A DNA stretch of 40,008 bases from Candidatus Collierbacteria bacterium (GTDB taxonomy: Bacteria; Patescibacteriota; Microgenomatia; UBA1400; JACPES01). Location of the stretch: NCBI GenBank assembly GCA_016219325.1, contig JACRNH010000026.1, positions 67,098-107,105 of the forward strand. Reading direction: 5' to 3'. Under the pieces are notes generated by a model that saw nothing but the letters and a program-made list of their open reading frames with translations, was not told where the DNA came from and searched no databases. A program made the translations under genes and the position numbers. Of the stretch, positions 31,902 through 39,699 are shown one piece after another (position 1 is the first letter of the stretch; the number at the start of each line of letters is the position of its first letter).

Positions 31902-32073
31902 CGTTTCTCCGCTCTTCACGCTTCATGATATTAACCACTCTGTAAATGTTCGAAGGCGCGACCCGGTATTTAGTCACTAGGTCCACCAAAGACATTTTTG
32001 ATTGGTAGTCTTGATACAGCAGTTTATTTCTCTCCGGCTTCCAGCTATGATGGCTGCTACCTTTCTGACGCAT
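31885..32073 (-). CDS. Small helix-turn-helix regulator (Mor-like HTH)
   Basis: A 62-residue basic protein. ERNKLLYQDYQSKMSLVDLVTKYRVAPSNIYRVVNIMKREE has the spacing of a helix-turn-helix in which SLVDLVTKY is the first helix and APSNIYRVV the recognition helix, similar to the C-terminal HTH of Mor-type or resolvase-type proteins. The ATG lies six bases after a perfect -10 (ATTATA on the plus strand at 32,080-32,085), so its mRNA would be leaderless. The promoter is embedded in a 44-bp palindrome that this protein may bind, which would make it self-regulated. It could be the lysogeny regulator or an excision or late activator. The fold assignment is by eye. Confidence 0.7.
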   Translation of the reverse strand: MRQKGSSHHSWKPERNKLLYQDYQSKMSLVDLVTKYRVAPSNIYRVVNIMKREERRNARPAV

Positions 32074-32078
32074 GACGT

Positions 32079-32122
32079 CATTATATTACCCATTGACAAC
32101 GTTGTCAATGGGTAATATAATG
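32079..32122. promoter_or_regulatory. Perfect 44-bp palindrome with two opposed consensus promoters
   Basis: The two 22-bp arms are exact reverse complements with no loop. On the plus strand TTGACA (32,093-32,098) and TATAAT (32,116-32,121) are 17 bp apart. By symmetry the minus strand has TTGACA at 32,103-32,108 and TATAAT at 32,080-32,085, also 17 bp apart. The two promoters fully overlap, so RNA polymerase can use only one direction at a time. The minus promoter serves the helix-turn-helix gene. The plus promoter points at the 3' end of the late genes, where I see no gene, so it would give an antisense or small RNA. Confidence 0.75.
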
Positions 32123-32174
32123 GTTTTTAGCGGCAATAAAGTCTCACCGGACATTACCTGATTCACCAATCAAG

Positions 32175-32444
32175 TTAAAGGCTGCTTTTTAAGTTGTCTT
32201 TTTCCCTCGGCAATCCTCTCGCCACGCAAAACACCCCAACATCCTTTTCCAGTCCTTTCCCTCCCCGACTCCACTTTACTAGTTCTGCGCAGTTCTCACA
32301 TCGCTTACCATCGGTTCTAGGAATTAAAGCCAACAGGGCATGGCCGAGGCCAATATCATTATCGTTGGCCTCGATATAGTTCTCAAATTTCTGACCGCAT
32401 TTAGTTGTCCAGAAAACCCGATATTCAATTTTCATCTTCTCCAT
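32175..32444 (-). CDS. Small hypothetical phage protein with a CxxC
   Basis: An 89-residue product that I do not recognise. It has three cysteines, two in CENC at residues 49-52 and one more in CGQKF near residue 16, so it may bind a metal. The start overlaps the previous small gene by 20 bases. An alternative ATG nine bases later (32,435) has GGAG in front of it, while the chosen one has GAGGG three bases away. It is the last leftward gene of the late module. Confidence 0.6.
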   Translation of the reverse strand: MEKMKIEYRVFWTTKCGQKFENYIEANDNDIGLGHALLALIPRTDGKRCENCAELVKWSRGGKGLEKDVGVFCVARGLPREKDNLKSSL

Positions 32445-32610
32445 ATCCCTCTAAGGCAAACCATAATCCGTCAAATGAGTCTAAATCGTTAGGATTGACG
32501 ATAAGTTCAGGTGTTTGTAAACGGGTTTCTATAATATCTCGAATCCAAGATGATAGAAACCCCTTGGTACATCCGGTGAACCAAAAATCATTACTTCTTT
32601 CATTTCTCAT
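32425..32610 (-). CDS. Small hypothetical phage protein
   Basis: About 61 residues starting MRNERSNDFWFTGCTKGFLSSWIRD, ending acidic (GYGEDEN). I do not recognise a family. I chose the ATG at 32,608-32,610 because it follows the phosphoesterase stop by four bases. An upstream ATG at 32,643 would overlap that gene by 29 bases. It lies in the late module with short spacing, which supports it as a real gene. Confidence 0.55.
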   Translation of the reverse strand: MRNERSNDFWFTGCTKGFLSSWIRDIIETRLQTPELIVNPNDLDSFDGLWFALEGYGEDEN

Positions 32611-32614
32611 CGCC

Positions 32615-33634
32615 TCATTTCTTCCCTTCAATTTCCGGTTCACCCAGCAATCCTTGAGCTATCAGCGAATTTACGGTATTTATCGCCTTCAATGCTTCAA
32701 TCCCGTCTTCAAGTTTCAGAAAAGGCATCATCCTCTTATCTTCAGTAGACATTAAAATACACGCCCCGGGCGGCTGTCCTTCTCCTAATTGTTTGGCCCT
32801 AGCGTATGGGTCTTTTGTTTTGTAGGTTCCGGTTCTAACCTGAACATAGTCTTTCTTGAACTCGTCAGCCCAACGCCAAGAATGAGCGGCTTCAGCAACG
32901 TGAGTATGGCCTGAAAACATCGCATCGTACGGCCCCTGAAACTCAAACGCTCTTTTAGAAGCGTGATTAGGATTAAAATTGCTATTGAATAAAGACTTCC
33001 CGTGATGAAGATAAAGCGTGTAGTCCACTTCATTCAATTTTAGGTGGACAAATCCCCCATTCCGCAATAAAGGAGACTTCATTTCATTATGCCAAAAATT
33101 AGACAATTCAACTCCACTTTCCGTCCATGTCCATTCATCATGATTACCGCTAACCCTCGCCAGAATTTTATCTTTTTCTTCCAAGCCTCCCAATATTCCC
33201 TTTACCATATCTGCCTGTTGTTGCGGATTTAATACTCCTTCAAATAATCCGCTTCTGAATTTTGGAAGAACGAAATTATCTTTTTCATCTCCAACCATAA
33301 CGGCGTAGACTCCTTCAGTGTCTTTGATTGCCTTCATGTGGCTGTCAAATAATTTGTAGTCGGTATTTTCGCTCCCAATATGCCAATCCCCACTCCCAAC
33401 GACTAAGGCATAGTCCAAATTAGTTTTAATCTCAACGTGGGCGACTTCCTGTGAAGCGTCAGCCTCTTTCCTTAATCTTTGCTGTTCAATAACTGATTTT
33501 AGATGGGCTTCATAATCTACTTTAGTTTCCTTGCGGTCTGGGAATACTACCAGTTTCTCTTCTTTGGGGACGGGAAGTTTTACATCTTCTTCTATTGAAG
33601 AATTAAAGAAAGGAATTTTTGATTTTCTTTCCAT
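32615..33634 (-). CDS. Calcineurin-like metallophosphoesterase
   Basis: A 339-residue protein with the complete five-motif set of this superfamily: GDWH at 82-85, GDEKDN at 115-120, GNHD at 163-166, HH at 210-211 and GHTH at 242-245. These residues hold two metal ions for phosphoester hydrolysis. The N-terminal 70 residues are charged and likely helical. It may act on DNA or nucleotides (phages often carry such enzymes), but the substrate is unknown. A strong Shine-Dalgarno (GGGGGTGA) precedes the ATG. It is unusual to see it this close to the lysis genes. Confidence 0.9.
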   Translation of the reverse strand: MERKSKIPFFNSSIEEDVKLPVPKEEKLVVFPDRKETKVDYEAHLKSVIEQQRLRKEADASQEVAHVEIKTNLDYALVVGSGDWHIGSENTDYKLFDSHMKAIKDTEGVYAVMVGDEKDNFVLPKFRSGLFEGVLNPQQQADMVKGILGGLEEKDKILARVSGNHDEWTWTESGVELSNFWHNEMKSPLLRNGGFVHLKLNEVDYTLYLHHGKSLFNSNFNPNHASKRAFEFQGPYDAMFSGHTHVAEAAHSWRWADEFKKDYVQVRTGTYKTKDPYARAKQLGEGQPPGACILMSTEDKRMMPFLKLEDGIEALKAINTVNSLIAQGLLGEPEIEGKK

Positions 33635-33655
33635 ATTTTCACCCCCTTTCTAATT

Positions 33656-34672
33656 TTATTTCATATCTTTTGCCATTGCTTCGGCATGTTCTAAAAAGTA
33701 TGATAAGTCGTTTAATTTAATTGGGATTGGCCGGCTGTTAGATGTGTAATAATTAGCCCAATCGCTGTCATAAACCGGCGGAAAAGCCAGTCCCTTAATT
33801 TCAGCATTATTTAATCTGATGGCATTGGAAATCATTAATAGGGGCGTAACATTATATCTATCCAAAATCGTCATCAATTCCACCGGGTTGTTGCTCCATC
33901 GCCTTCTAGCCTTGGCAAACCTGGCGTCAGCAAACGCCCCCGGCGATAATTTGGCTCTAAAATCGATAAATTCTTCCACCCTATTTGTCCGTATCGCCGC
34001 GGCATAGGCGGCGGATATGGCCATTCCCCGAAGTTCGGAAACCAATGGAACCATCATTTCTTTGTTGCCTTGATTAACCATGGCCGCCCCAACTTCCAAA
34101 CCGGCAATTTGAGCGGAATTTTCGACCGAACTTCTGTCAAAAGTGCTACAAATATCTTGCCCTTGCTGGATATGAGCGAGTTCATGCAAAAGTGTAAAAG
34201 GAGCGTCATCGCTTTCATACCAAGCGGAATGTTCGTTGGCAAATCGTAAATTCAATCCGGCGTAATTGGCACAGTCCGACCTTCCGGCCACATGATTATG
34301 GGAATCTCCATCGGGAAAAGCTAAAAATCCGATTCCTTCTTCTCTTGGCCATCTGGCTCTTGGAACTATTCCCTCATACTCAAACATGGGGATCATTTCT
34401 ACCGCCCACTCCAGTAAATCCTGTTTGGTCATCGAAGATTTGTATTCAGGCAAAGAATCATAGAGGTTGTCCATTCTGACCGCGAGCTGGGAGCACTCGT
34501 TAAAACTTAAAAATTCGTTATATTTATCAAACTCAATCTTGAATACGGGGTCAATTTCCTTCTTGCCAAGTATCCTTTCTACCGCTAATGCCCCGCCGCC
34601 AATTCCTAAAAGATAAAGGAATTGTCTACGGGTAAATCCTGTTGGTTGAATGACGGTATTTTCTTTTCCCAT
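33656..34672 (-). CDS. Putative secreted zinc metallopeptidase with twin-arginine signal
   Basis: A 338-residue protein. Residues 14-30 (TRRQFLYLLGIGGGALA) form a twin-arginine export signal or membrane anchor. HELAH at 163-167 is the zinc-binding HExxH motif, with E184 in SVENSAQ 17 residues after the second histidine as a likely third ligand. No known peptidase family is recognised beyond that. It lies between the phosphoesterase and the holin-like gene. It could cut host surface proteins or peptidoglycan crossbridges during exit, or be a cargo gene useful to the lysogen. Function is inference. Confidence 0.75.
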   Translation of the reverse strand: MGKENTVIQPTGFTRRQFLYLLGIGGGALAVERILGKKEIDPVFKIEFDKYNEFLSFNECSQLAVRMDNLYDSLPEYKSSMTKQDLLEWAVEMIPMFEYEGIVPRARWPREEGIGFLAFPDGDSHNHVAGRSDCANYAGLNLRFANEHSAWYESDDAPFTLLHELAHIQQGQDICSTFDRSSVENSAQIAGLEVGAAMVNQGNKEMMVPLVSELRGMAISAAYAAAIRTNRVEEFIDFRAKLSPGAFADARFAKARRRWSNNPVELMTILDRYNVTPLLMISNAIRLNNAEIKGLAFPPVYDSDWANYYTSNSRPIPIKLNDLSYFLEHAEAMAKDMK

Positions 34673-34673
34673 A

Positions 34674-34889
34674 TTATTTCCCGTCTGTAAATTTTCCGAA
34701 TAGGTCAGCTAACGATTGATAGGTTGCCAAGACCACTACCGGCCAGACTTTATCAAAACCAACTCCTTGAGCTAATAAACTAAAAAATATTACTAAAGTC
34801 GGAGCGACAAACTTTATAAAGTTTAATCCCCACTTTTTCAAATCCTCTTTATTTAACGAATTTTTAGGGCTTTGAGTATCTTTTGCCAT
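34674..34889 (-). CDS. Holin-like small membrane protein
   Basis: A 71-residue product with a charged N-terminus, two hydrophobic stretches (FIKFVAPTLVIFFSLLAQGVG and VWPVVVLATYQSLADLF) and a charged tail. Size, layout and its place next to the endolysin gene fit a class II holin. It overlaps the endolysin 3' end by 37 bases. No family name can be given from sequence alone. Confidence 0.65.
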   Translation of the reverse strand: MAKDTQSPKNSLNKEDLKKWGLNFIKFVAPTLVIFFSLLAQGVGFDKVWPVVVLATYQSLADLFGKFTDGK

Positions 34890-35767
34890 ATAAACATCAC
34901 CTTCTTTCCCGTTTCAAGTGTTCTGATAGGCACGTTGATAACGTCAGATGCCCCTATAATGCCCTCTAGTGCTATTACCCTATCCGCCAATCCTCTAATC
35001 TTCTCGTTGGCGGCAAACAATTCCTTTTCTACCGCCCTTTTCTGGTCTTCCACTACCAAAAGTTTATCTATCTCGGCAATAATCCCCGGCCAGTCGGGCC
35101 GGGATAGAAGTTTTTGGGCTAACGACTGCATCCGCTGATAATCTTCTTCTTTGAGTTTCTTCAATTCTTCTCTTGATTGGTCTCTGTCAGTCTCCGCCGC
35201 CCTAGCCTTTTGCTCCATATCGGAAATCCCGTCTTCCAGGAGTTTTTTTTCTTCGGTGGCTGTTTTCTTAAATTCTACTAAAGCCCTTTCCAGGCCTTCT
35301 TTTTCGGGAATAACCACATCAAATAATTTATGCAAACATTCTTTTAATTCATCTTTATCTTTCTTGAAAACCAACCAGCCGAGAACGTTGGCGTAATTAT
35401 GTTTACGAAGTTCGGTTACTCCCTTGCCGTCCTTGGCGGTTCCGGCTTCCGCCCAATTCTGCTCGAAGCCGGTCAAATATTGTTTGTCGGCATGATCACA
35501 AATGGCTATGTGCCCAAATTTACCGTGTCCCCAAATCACAATGTCGCCTTGGGCCGGAACTCCGTCGGGAGTATTGGCCACTTTCTCAAAATATTCCTTC
35601 AAGTAGGTATCCCAAACATTTTTAGCCCCGGCCACCGCCGGACTTTGAGGAATACCCAGAACCTCTTTAACGTACATTCGATAAACGTCCATACACTGGA
35701 AGCCAAAACTTCCGTCAAAGTCAATTCCTTCTCCCAGCCATTTATCCCTAAATTCAACGTAATTCAT
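34853..35767 (-). CDS. CHAP-domain endolysin with coiled-coil tail
   Basis: A 304-residue lysin. Residues 10-130 form a CHAP (NlpC/P60-related) cysteine hydrolase with C25 in FQCMD and H86 in FGHIAIC; N104 in FEQNW is the likely third residue. It should cut peptidoglycan as an amidase or endopeptidase. From about residue 150 to 270 the sequence is a charged heptad-rich coiled coil, which is not a usual cell-wall-binding domain, and the end (KVMFIWQKILKALKIR) is basic and amphipathic. There is no signal peptide, so it needs the holin. It starts in an ATGA overlap with the gene upstream. Confidence 0.88.
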   Translation of the reverse strand: MNYVEFRDKWLGEGIDFDGSFGFQCMDVYRMYVKEVLGIPQSPAVAGAKNVWDTYLKEYFEKVANTPDGVPAQGDIVIWGHGKFGHIAICDHADKQYLTGFEQNWAEAGTAKDGKGVTELRKHNYANVLGWLVFKKDKDELKECLHKLFDVVIPEKEGLERALVEFKKTATEEKKLLEDGISDMEQKARAAETDRDQSREELKKLKEEDYQRMQSLAQKLLSRPDWPGIIAEIDKLLVVEDQKRAVEKELFAANEKIRGLADRVIALEGIIGASDVINVPIRTLETGKKVMFIWQKILKALKIR

Positions 35768-35988
35768 ACAATCTTTTTAATCAAATTCCTCCCAAAATCC
35801 CACAGAAAATTGATAAACAAAATCATGATTGAACCCAGCACGGTTATCTTGCCGGTCAAGTTAGACTGAAAATCCTCCACCCTATCCACTCTGGCCTCTA
35901 CAACCATAAATCGTTTATCTACCTTATCCTCGATTCTGGCGACGACTTCGTGAACGTCTTTTAGTAGTTGATAGCTGTTGGTTTTCAT
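35764..35988 (-). CDS. XhlA-like coiled-coil membrane protein (lysis accessory)
   Basis: A 74-residue protein with a heptad-repeat N-terminal half (VHEVVARIEDKVDKRFMVVEARVDRVEDF) and one C-terminal membrane segment (ITVLGSIMILFINFLWDFG). This layout matches haemolysin XhlA-type proteins that accompany holin and endolysin in many phages. It lies two bases after the tail protein gene and overlaps the endolysin start by four bases, which fits a lysis cassette. Confidence 0.7.
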   Translation of the reverse strand: MKTNSYQLLKDVHEVVARIEDKVDKRFMVVEARVDRVEDFQSNLTGKITVLGSIMILFINFLWDFGRNLIKKIV

Positions 35989-35990
35989 AT

Positions 35991-38900
35991 TTACGCCTGT
36001 ATCAGCGAAACCGATACCTGGTCCTCCAATACGTCATCTTGGTTCAGCACCCACGGGTCTTGAGTAATATCCTGAAATAGCACACTATAGCTGGTAGCGT
36101 CTACATCAATGAAAGTAATCAGCTGCGTTGCCGCCTGGGCTGTTTCCAGGTTGGAACGGATTTGGGTCGCGGTCAACGATTCCGCGGTTTTATCCAGCAA
36201 CTGCAGGGACTTCTTCGCCAAGATCCTCATATTCCACTGCCATTTTCGGGTCGGGAATAGAGCGTAGCGGCAAATCACCTCGGTGATTTTCGGCGACTTG
36301 GTAGTGTCGGTGGTGTTTAGCTCTATTTTCAGGGAAATCTTTTTACTATTGGTGCCGGAGGCAAATGACATCACCTTCGATTCGCCGGAGACCGTATCCG
36401 ACGTCCCCAATAAAGTCCATGAATCGCTCTCCTTAAATTTGTAATACACCTTGACGTTGGTTCCGGTCGGCAGGGGATCATGTTTTACTTCTACGTCGGC
36501 GAAGAGCTTGGGAATTGACGGCAGGTTGGCGTCAAAATAGCTCATCTGGACGTTGCCCTGGCTGGCGTAGTTGGCGGTGTCCACTTTATAGACATAACCG
36601 TCGTTTCCGGTCGCAACCACCAGATCGTTATTGACGTTCTGCAGTGCCAGATAGCCAGTAACCCCGGAAACGGTGTAAGCCAAAGACAGTCCGTGGCGGT
36701 CGTACACCCAGACGCCGACATTAGTCTCGTTGCTGTTATCTTGCGGATATAAAGCGATAAATAGCTTATCGTCAAAATACTTCATGTCGGCGATCATCAC
36801 CGCGTAGTTGTACAAATCTTTGAAGTTAAAAATTGGATTCAGCGATGAAGTATCATAGACAAACAAATGGCCGTGATAGGTTCCCAAAAACAGGTAGGCG
36901 TCATAGAATTCACACGATCGCAATGTAGTGAACGTGAAGGGATACAGATTATTCCAGGTCGTCGTATCATAGGTGTAAATAAAACCGTTGTAGTGTTTGG
37001 TATCTAAAAACTCCGGGTTGCCGCCCATGGCGTAAAGGACGCCGTTGTACTCTTTCAGCCGAAACACATAGCCGGGATTTTGGGGAACGTTAATATCCTT
37101 CGATAGAGTCCAGGTAGTGACGTTCGTACTTGAATAGACTCGGGCTTGGGGTCCAACCCCGGCGTAGAGCGTCGCAGTGGTTCCATACTCCGCTAAACTC
37201 ATTACCTGGGATTCTGTGGCTGTGGTAAATGTTTTCTCCAGGGTCCAGCTGGTGCCGTCAAACGAATAAATCCGTGCTTCTCCATTCACCTGACTGGATG
37301 GTGAGCCAACCCCCCACAGCATTTTCTGGGTGCCGCCGACCGCGGATACCAGCGAGCAGTTGACTCCGGTGGAATCGCCTTTCACCCGAAACAGCGCGTC
37401 CTTGGCGGTATCGCCGGTCCAGGTTGAGCCGCCGTCTGCCGACGCCGCCATGTTGCCGTTGGCATACGTCGGCGCCGAGCCGTCGGCCCCCCAAGCGTAG
37501 TTGTTGTCGTTGGCCCCGGCCGCTATCTTCAGAACGATCCAATAAACAGTCGAAGCGGACAAGGCGAAGCTGGAAGCAAAGTTTATACTGACCCAGCTAT
37601 AAGTAGCAGTGGTAAAGGCGGTGATTGTGCCGGTGGCGCTGGCGTGAGCCAAGGTGCCGGAGGGGACGCCGGCGGTATTGGTTTCGATTCTAACCGTAAT
37701 ATCCGTTGGGGTGCCGGCATTTTTCTTCAGGTACAGCTCCAGCCCCTTGATGGTCTGCCCGGCCGCCAGCTGGAAGCTCTGGGCTTGAGCTCGTTCCGTG
37801 GCCGCTTCGTCCCCGATCAGCATGTGGGTATCAACGTTGGCGGCGGTGTCAAACCATACCAACCTCCGGCAGTCGAATTGTTCGGTAAACGTGGTCGCCC
37901 CGTCGTGTTTGTAGATCTTGCCGTCGGAGGCGGCGACATACATGTCCGCGGTTGACGCCGGAGGTTGAGTCGTCACTTCCGAACCGGTGGTTATCGCCGG
38001 CTGGTTGGCGGCGGATAAGGCGTAAGAAAAGGCGGTCCTGGCCGTATTAGACAGTCTGACGTGTTGGATGTCGCCCTTAAACCAATAGGTTCCGCTATGT
38101 TCATTCCAGCTGATGTATGCCGTCATTCCGGCTGACCCGATTGGAGCCGTGGTGATGTTATTGGTAACCGCCGTCTGCTCGACTCCGTTAATATAAAGTT
38201 TTGCCGTTGATACCCCGTCGTGACTGGCCGCGACGTGGTACCATGTTCCATTGGATATTGGGGTATTTGTGGTTGCGATTACTTTTTCCGTGCCGGCGGA
38301 CTGTTGAATCGAAAACTTCAACTCCCCATTAGCGACTTGGAGCATATACATCGCTTTGTCTAGGATATTTAAGTTTTGCCATTTAGCCGCGATAACGTTA
38401 TTTCCCTGGTTATCGCTCATCTTGATCCAGGCCTCCAGCGTCATGCTCCCCAGGTTCAAATCTGTGCCGGAGCCCAAGCTAATCTTGTCGTTGACGCCGT
38501 CGAAAGTCATTGATCCGCCCTGCTGGCCGGCCGCGGCCCAAGCCGGAGACCCGCTGGCCGTCCCGTTGTTGCTCCCGGCCGAATCGTCATTGACGGATGT
38601 TCCCGATCCCTCCCGGAAGTGATAAATAGCTTTAGTGTTGGAATCCGGAGTCGTCCCGAACATGGGATAGACGGTATTAAAATCCGCTTCCGAAGACGGC
38701 TGCTTTGAAGTGGTTTCCCCGGAATACCCATAATAGAGGTAGTAGTTCGTATCCGACTGTCCGGCGGCGATAGCCGCCTGAAGCGGGAAGTAAGTGTTGG
38801 TAGCGTCAACGTAGTGGCGCGTGACGTCCACCCAGGAAGATCCGTTCCAGTAGACTACCCGCCAGTCATTGCGGTTGGCCAGGACTTTGGCGGCGGTTTG

Positions 38901-39368
38901 GAGCGCGGCAGTATCCTCGGTAACTCGAATCACAAAACCCGATGGAGTCGCGGCGCCGGCAGCGGCGGTAATCGTCAACTGTTTCCGGTAGCCGTAATTG
39001 GTGTTCCACCAGTTCTGGGATACCCGCCAGGTCTCGATGACTTTATTCTTCACTCCGGCCGCGGTTTGCCCCATCGACGTCAGTTTCCGAGACAAGGTCA
39101 TCTCTTCAAGCGTATTGACGTTGACGTCGCTGGATTTCCAGAACTTGCCCGGGTCGTCCCACTTTAACTGCTGCGATCCATTGCGCCAGTTGGTTTGCAC
39201 CCAATATTGCCAGAATGAGGCGTCGCGGTAAGCGGCGTCGCCGCCGCCGAATTTATTGACGAATTCCGGCGCCCGCTTCTTTTGGTAATACTGAATCCCG
39301 CTCTTTTTGGCCAGAATATATCCCTGGCCATTCAAAGCTATGTGGTATTTTCCCAGATATGCCGCCAT
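35991..39368 (-). CDS. Large tail/receptor-binding protein with DUF2341 and LamG domains
   Basis: An 1125-residue structural protein. Residues 1-115 are an aromatic-rich head found in tail proteins (DAAYRDASFWQYWVQTNWRNG). Residues 120-217 match DUF2341 (WWNTNYGYRKQLTI and NYYLYYGYSGE). Residues 243-450 form a LamG/concanavalin-like jelly roll (KAIYHFREGSGTSVND, MTFDGVNDKISLG, MTLEAWIKM, GTWYHVAASHDG). Later parts contain beta-propeller-like repeats (MYVAASDGKIYKHDG, LVVATGNDGYVYKVD). The C-terminal 100 residues include ATQIRSNLETAQAATQLITF. It probably binds surface glycans, here perhaps those made by the host locus next door; that link is speculative. Confidence 0.85.
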   Translation of the reverse strand: MAAYLGKYHIALNGQGYILAKKSGIQYYQKKRAPEFVNKFGGGDAAYRDASFWQYWVQTNWRNGSQQLKWDDPGKFWKSSDVNVNTLEEMTLSRKLTSMGQTAAGVKNKVIETWRVSQNWWNTNYGYRKQLTITAAAGAATPSGFVIRVTEDTAALQTAAKVLANRNDWRVVYWNGSSWVDVTRHYVDATNTYFPLQAAIAAGQSDTNYYLYYGYSGETTSKQPSSEADFNTVYPMFGTTPDSNTKAIYHFREGSGTSVNDDSAGSNNGTASGSPAWAAAGQQGGSMTFDGVNDKISLGSGTDLNLGSMTLEAWIKMSDNQGNNVIAAKWQNLNILDKAMYMLQVANGELKFSIQQSAGTEKVIATTNTPISNGTWYHVAASHDGVSTAKLYINGVEQTAVTNNITTAPIGSAGMTAYISWNEHSGTYWFKGDIQHVRLSNTARTAFSYALSAANQPAITTGSEVTTQPPASTADMYVAASDGKIYKHDGATTFTEQFDCRRLVWFDTAANVDTHMLIGDEAATERAQAQSFQLAAGQTIKGLELYLKKNAGTPTDITVRIETNTAGVPSGTLAHASATGTITAFTTATYSWVSINFASSFALSASTVYWIVLKIAAGANDNNYAWGADGSAPTYANGNMAASADGGSTWTGDTAKDALFRVKGDSTGVNCSLVSAVGGTQKMLWGVGSPSSQVNGEARIYSFDGTSWTLEKTFTTATESQVMSLAEYGTTATLYAGVGPQARVYSSTNVTTWTLSKDINVPQNPGYVFRLKEYNGVLYAMGGNPEFLDTKHYNGFIYTYDTTTWNNLYPFTFTTLRSCEFYDAYLFLGTYHGHLFVYDTSSLNPIFNFKDLYNYAVMIADMKYFDDKLFIALYPQDNSNETNVGVWVYDRHGLSLAYTVSGVTGYLALQNVNNDLVVATGNDGYVYKVDTANYASQGNVQMSYFDANLPSIPKLFADVEVKHDPLPTGTNVKVYYKFKESDSWTLLGTSDTVSGESKVMSFASGTNSKKISLKIELNTTDTTKSPKITEVICRYALFPTRKWQWNMRILAKKSLQLLDKTAESLTATQIRSNLETAQAATQLITFIDVDATSYSVLFQDITQDPWVLNQDDVLEDQVSVSLIQA

Positions 39369-39371
39369 AAT

Positions 39372-39656
39372 TTATACCTGCGTCAGCACAAACGCTCCGG
39401 TTCCCGAGTTAATAGTTACCTGATATTTTTTGGTGGCGTCGGAGCTGTACATATAAAATCCCTTGCTGGTAAAAGCCCCGGTTAAATCTTTCAGGTTGAC
39501 CTGCCGGCTCCTGACGCCGGTATGGGTATGTAATGCCACTTGCCGCAACTCGACAAATAAAGACGGCGACAAATGACTTAACTCAATTTGGCCGGAACCA
39601 ATGTCTTCTGACTTAATGAGTGTTTTCGACGCCTCCTTAAACGTGGAATACCCCAT
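39372..39656 (-). CDS. Small phage tail-associated protein, hypothetical
   Basis: A 94-residue protein. The segment HTHTGVRSRQVNLKDLTGAFTSKGFYMYSSDATKKYQV is rich in threonine, serine and aromatics and resembles short tail-spike or fibre tips, but I cannot name a family. It ends 3 bases before the large tail protein gene starts, so it is translated just ahead of it. The base composition matches the tail gene. Confidence 0.6.
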   Translation of the reverse strand: MGYSTFKEASKTLIKSEDIGSGQIELSHLSPSLFVELRQVALHTHTGVRSRQVNLKDLTGAFTSKGFYMYSSDATKKYQVTINSGTGAFVLTQV

Positions 39657-39699
39657 GAAGAAACGATACTTTCGACCGGCGAGGAAATGAATTAGATAA

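Noticed and set aside
32079..32122. The 44-bp palindrome as a bidirectional terminator for integrase and late genes
   Set aside because: A TTTTT follows on the plus strand only, and the integrase end is 180 bp away behind another gene. The two exact promoter matches explain the sequence better, though a dual role is not excluded.
35991..39368. Diversity-generating retroelement target in the large tail protein
   Set aside because: No reverse transcriptase gene and no template repeat copy were seen in the window.
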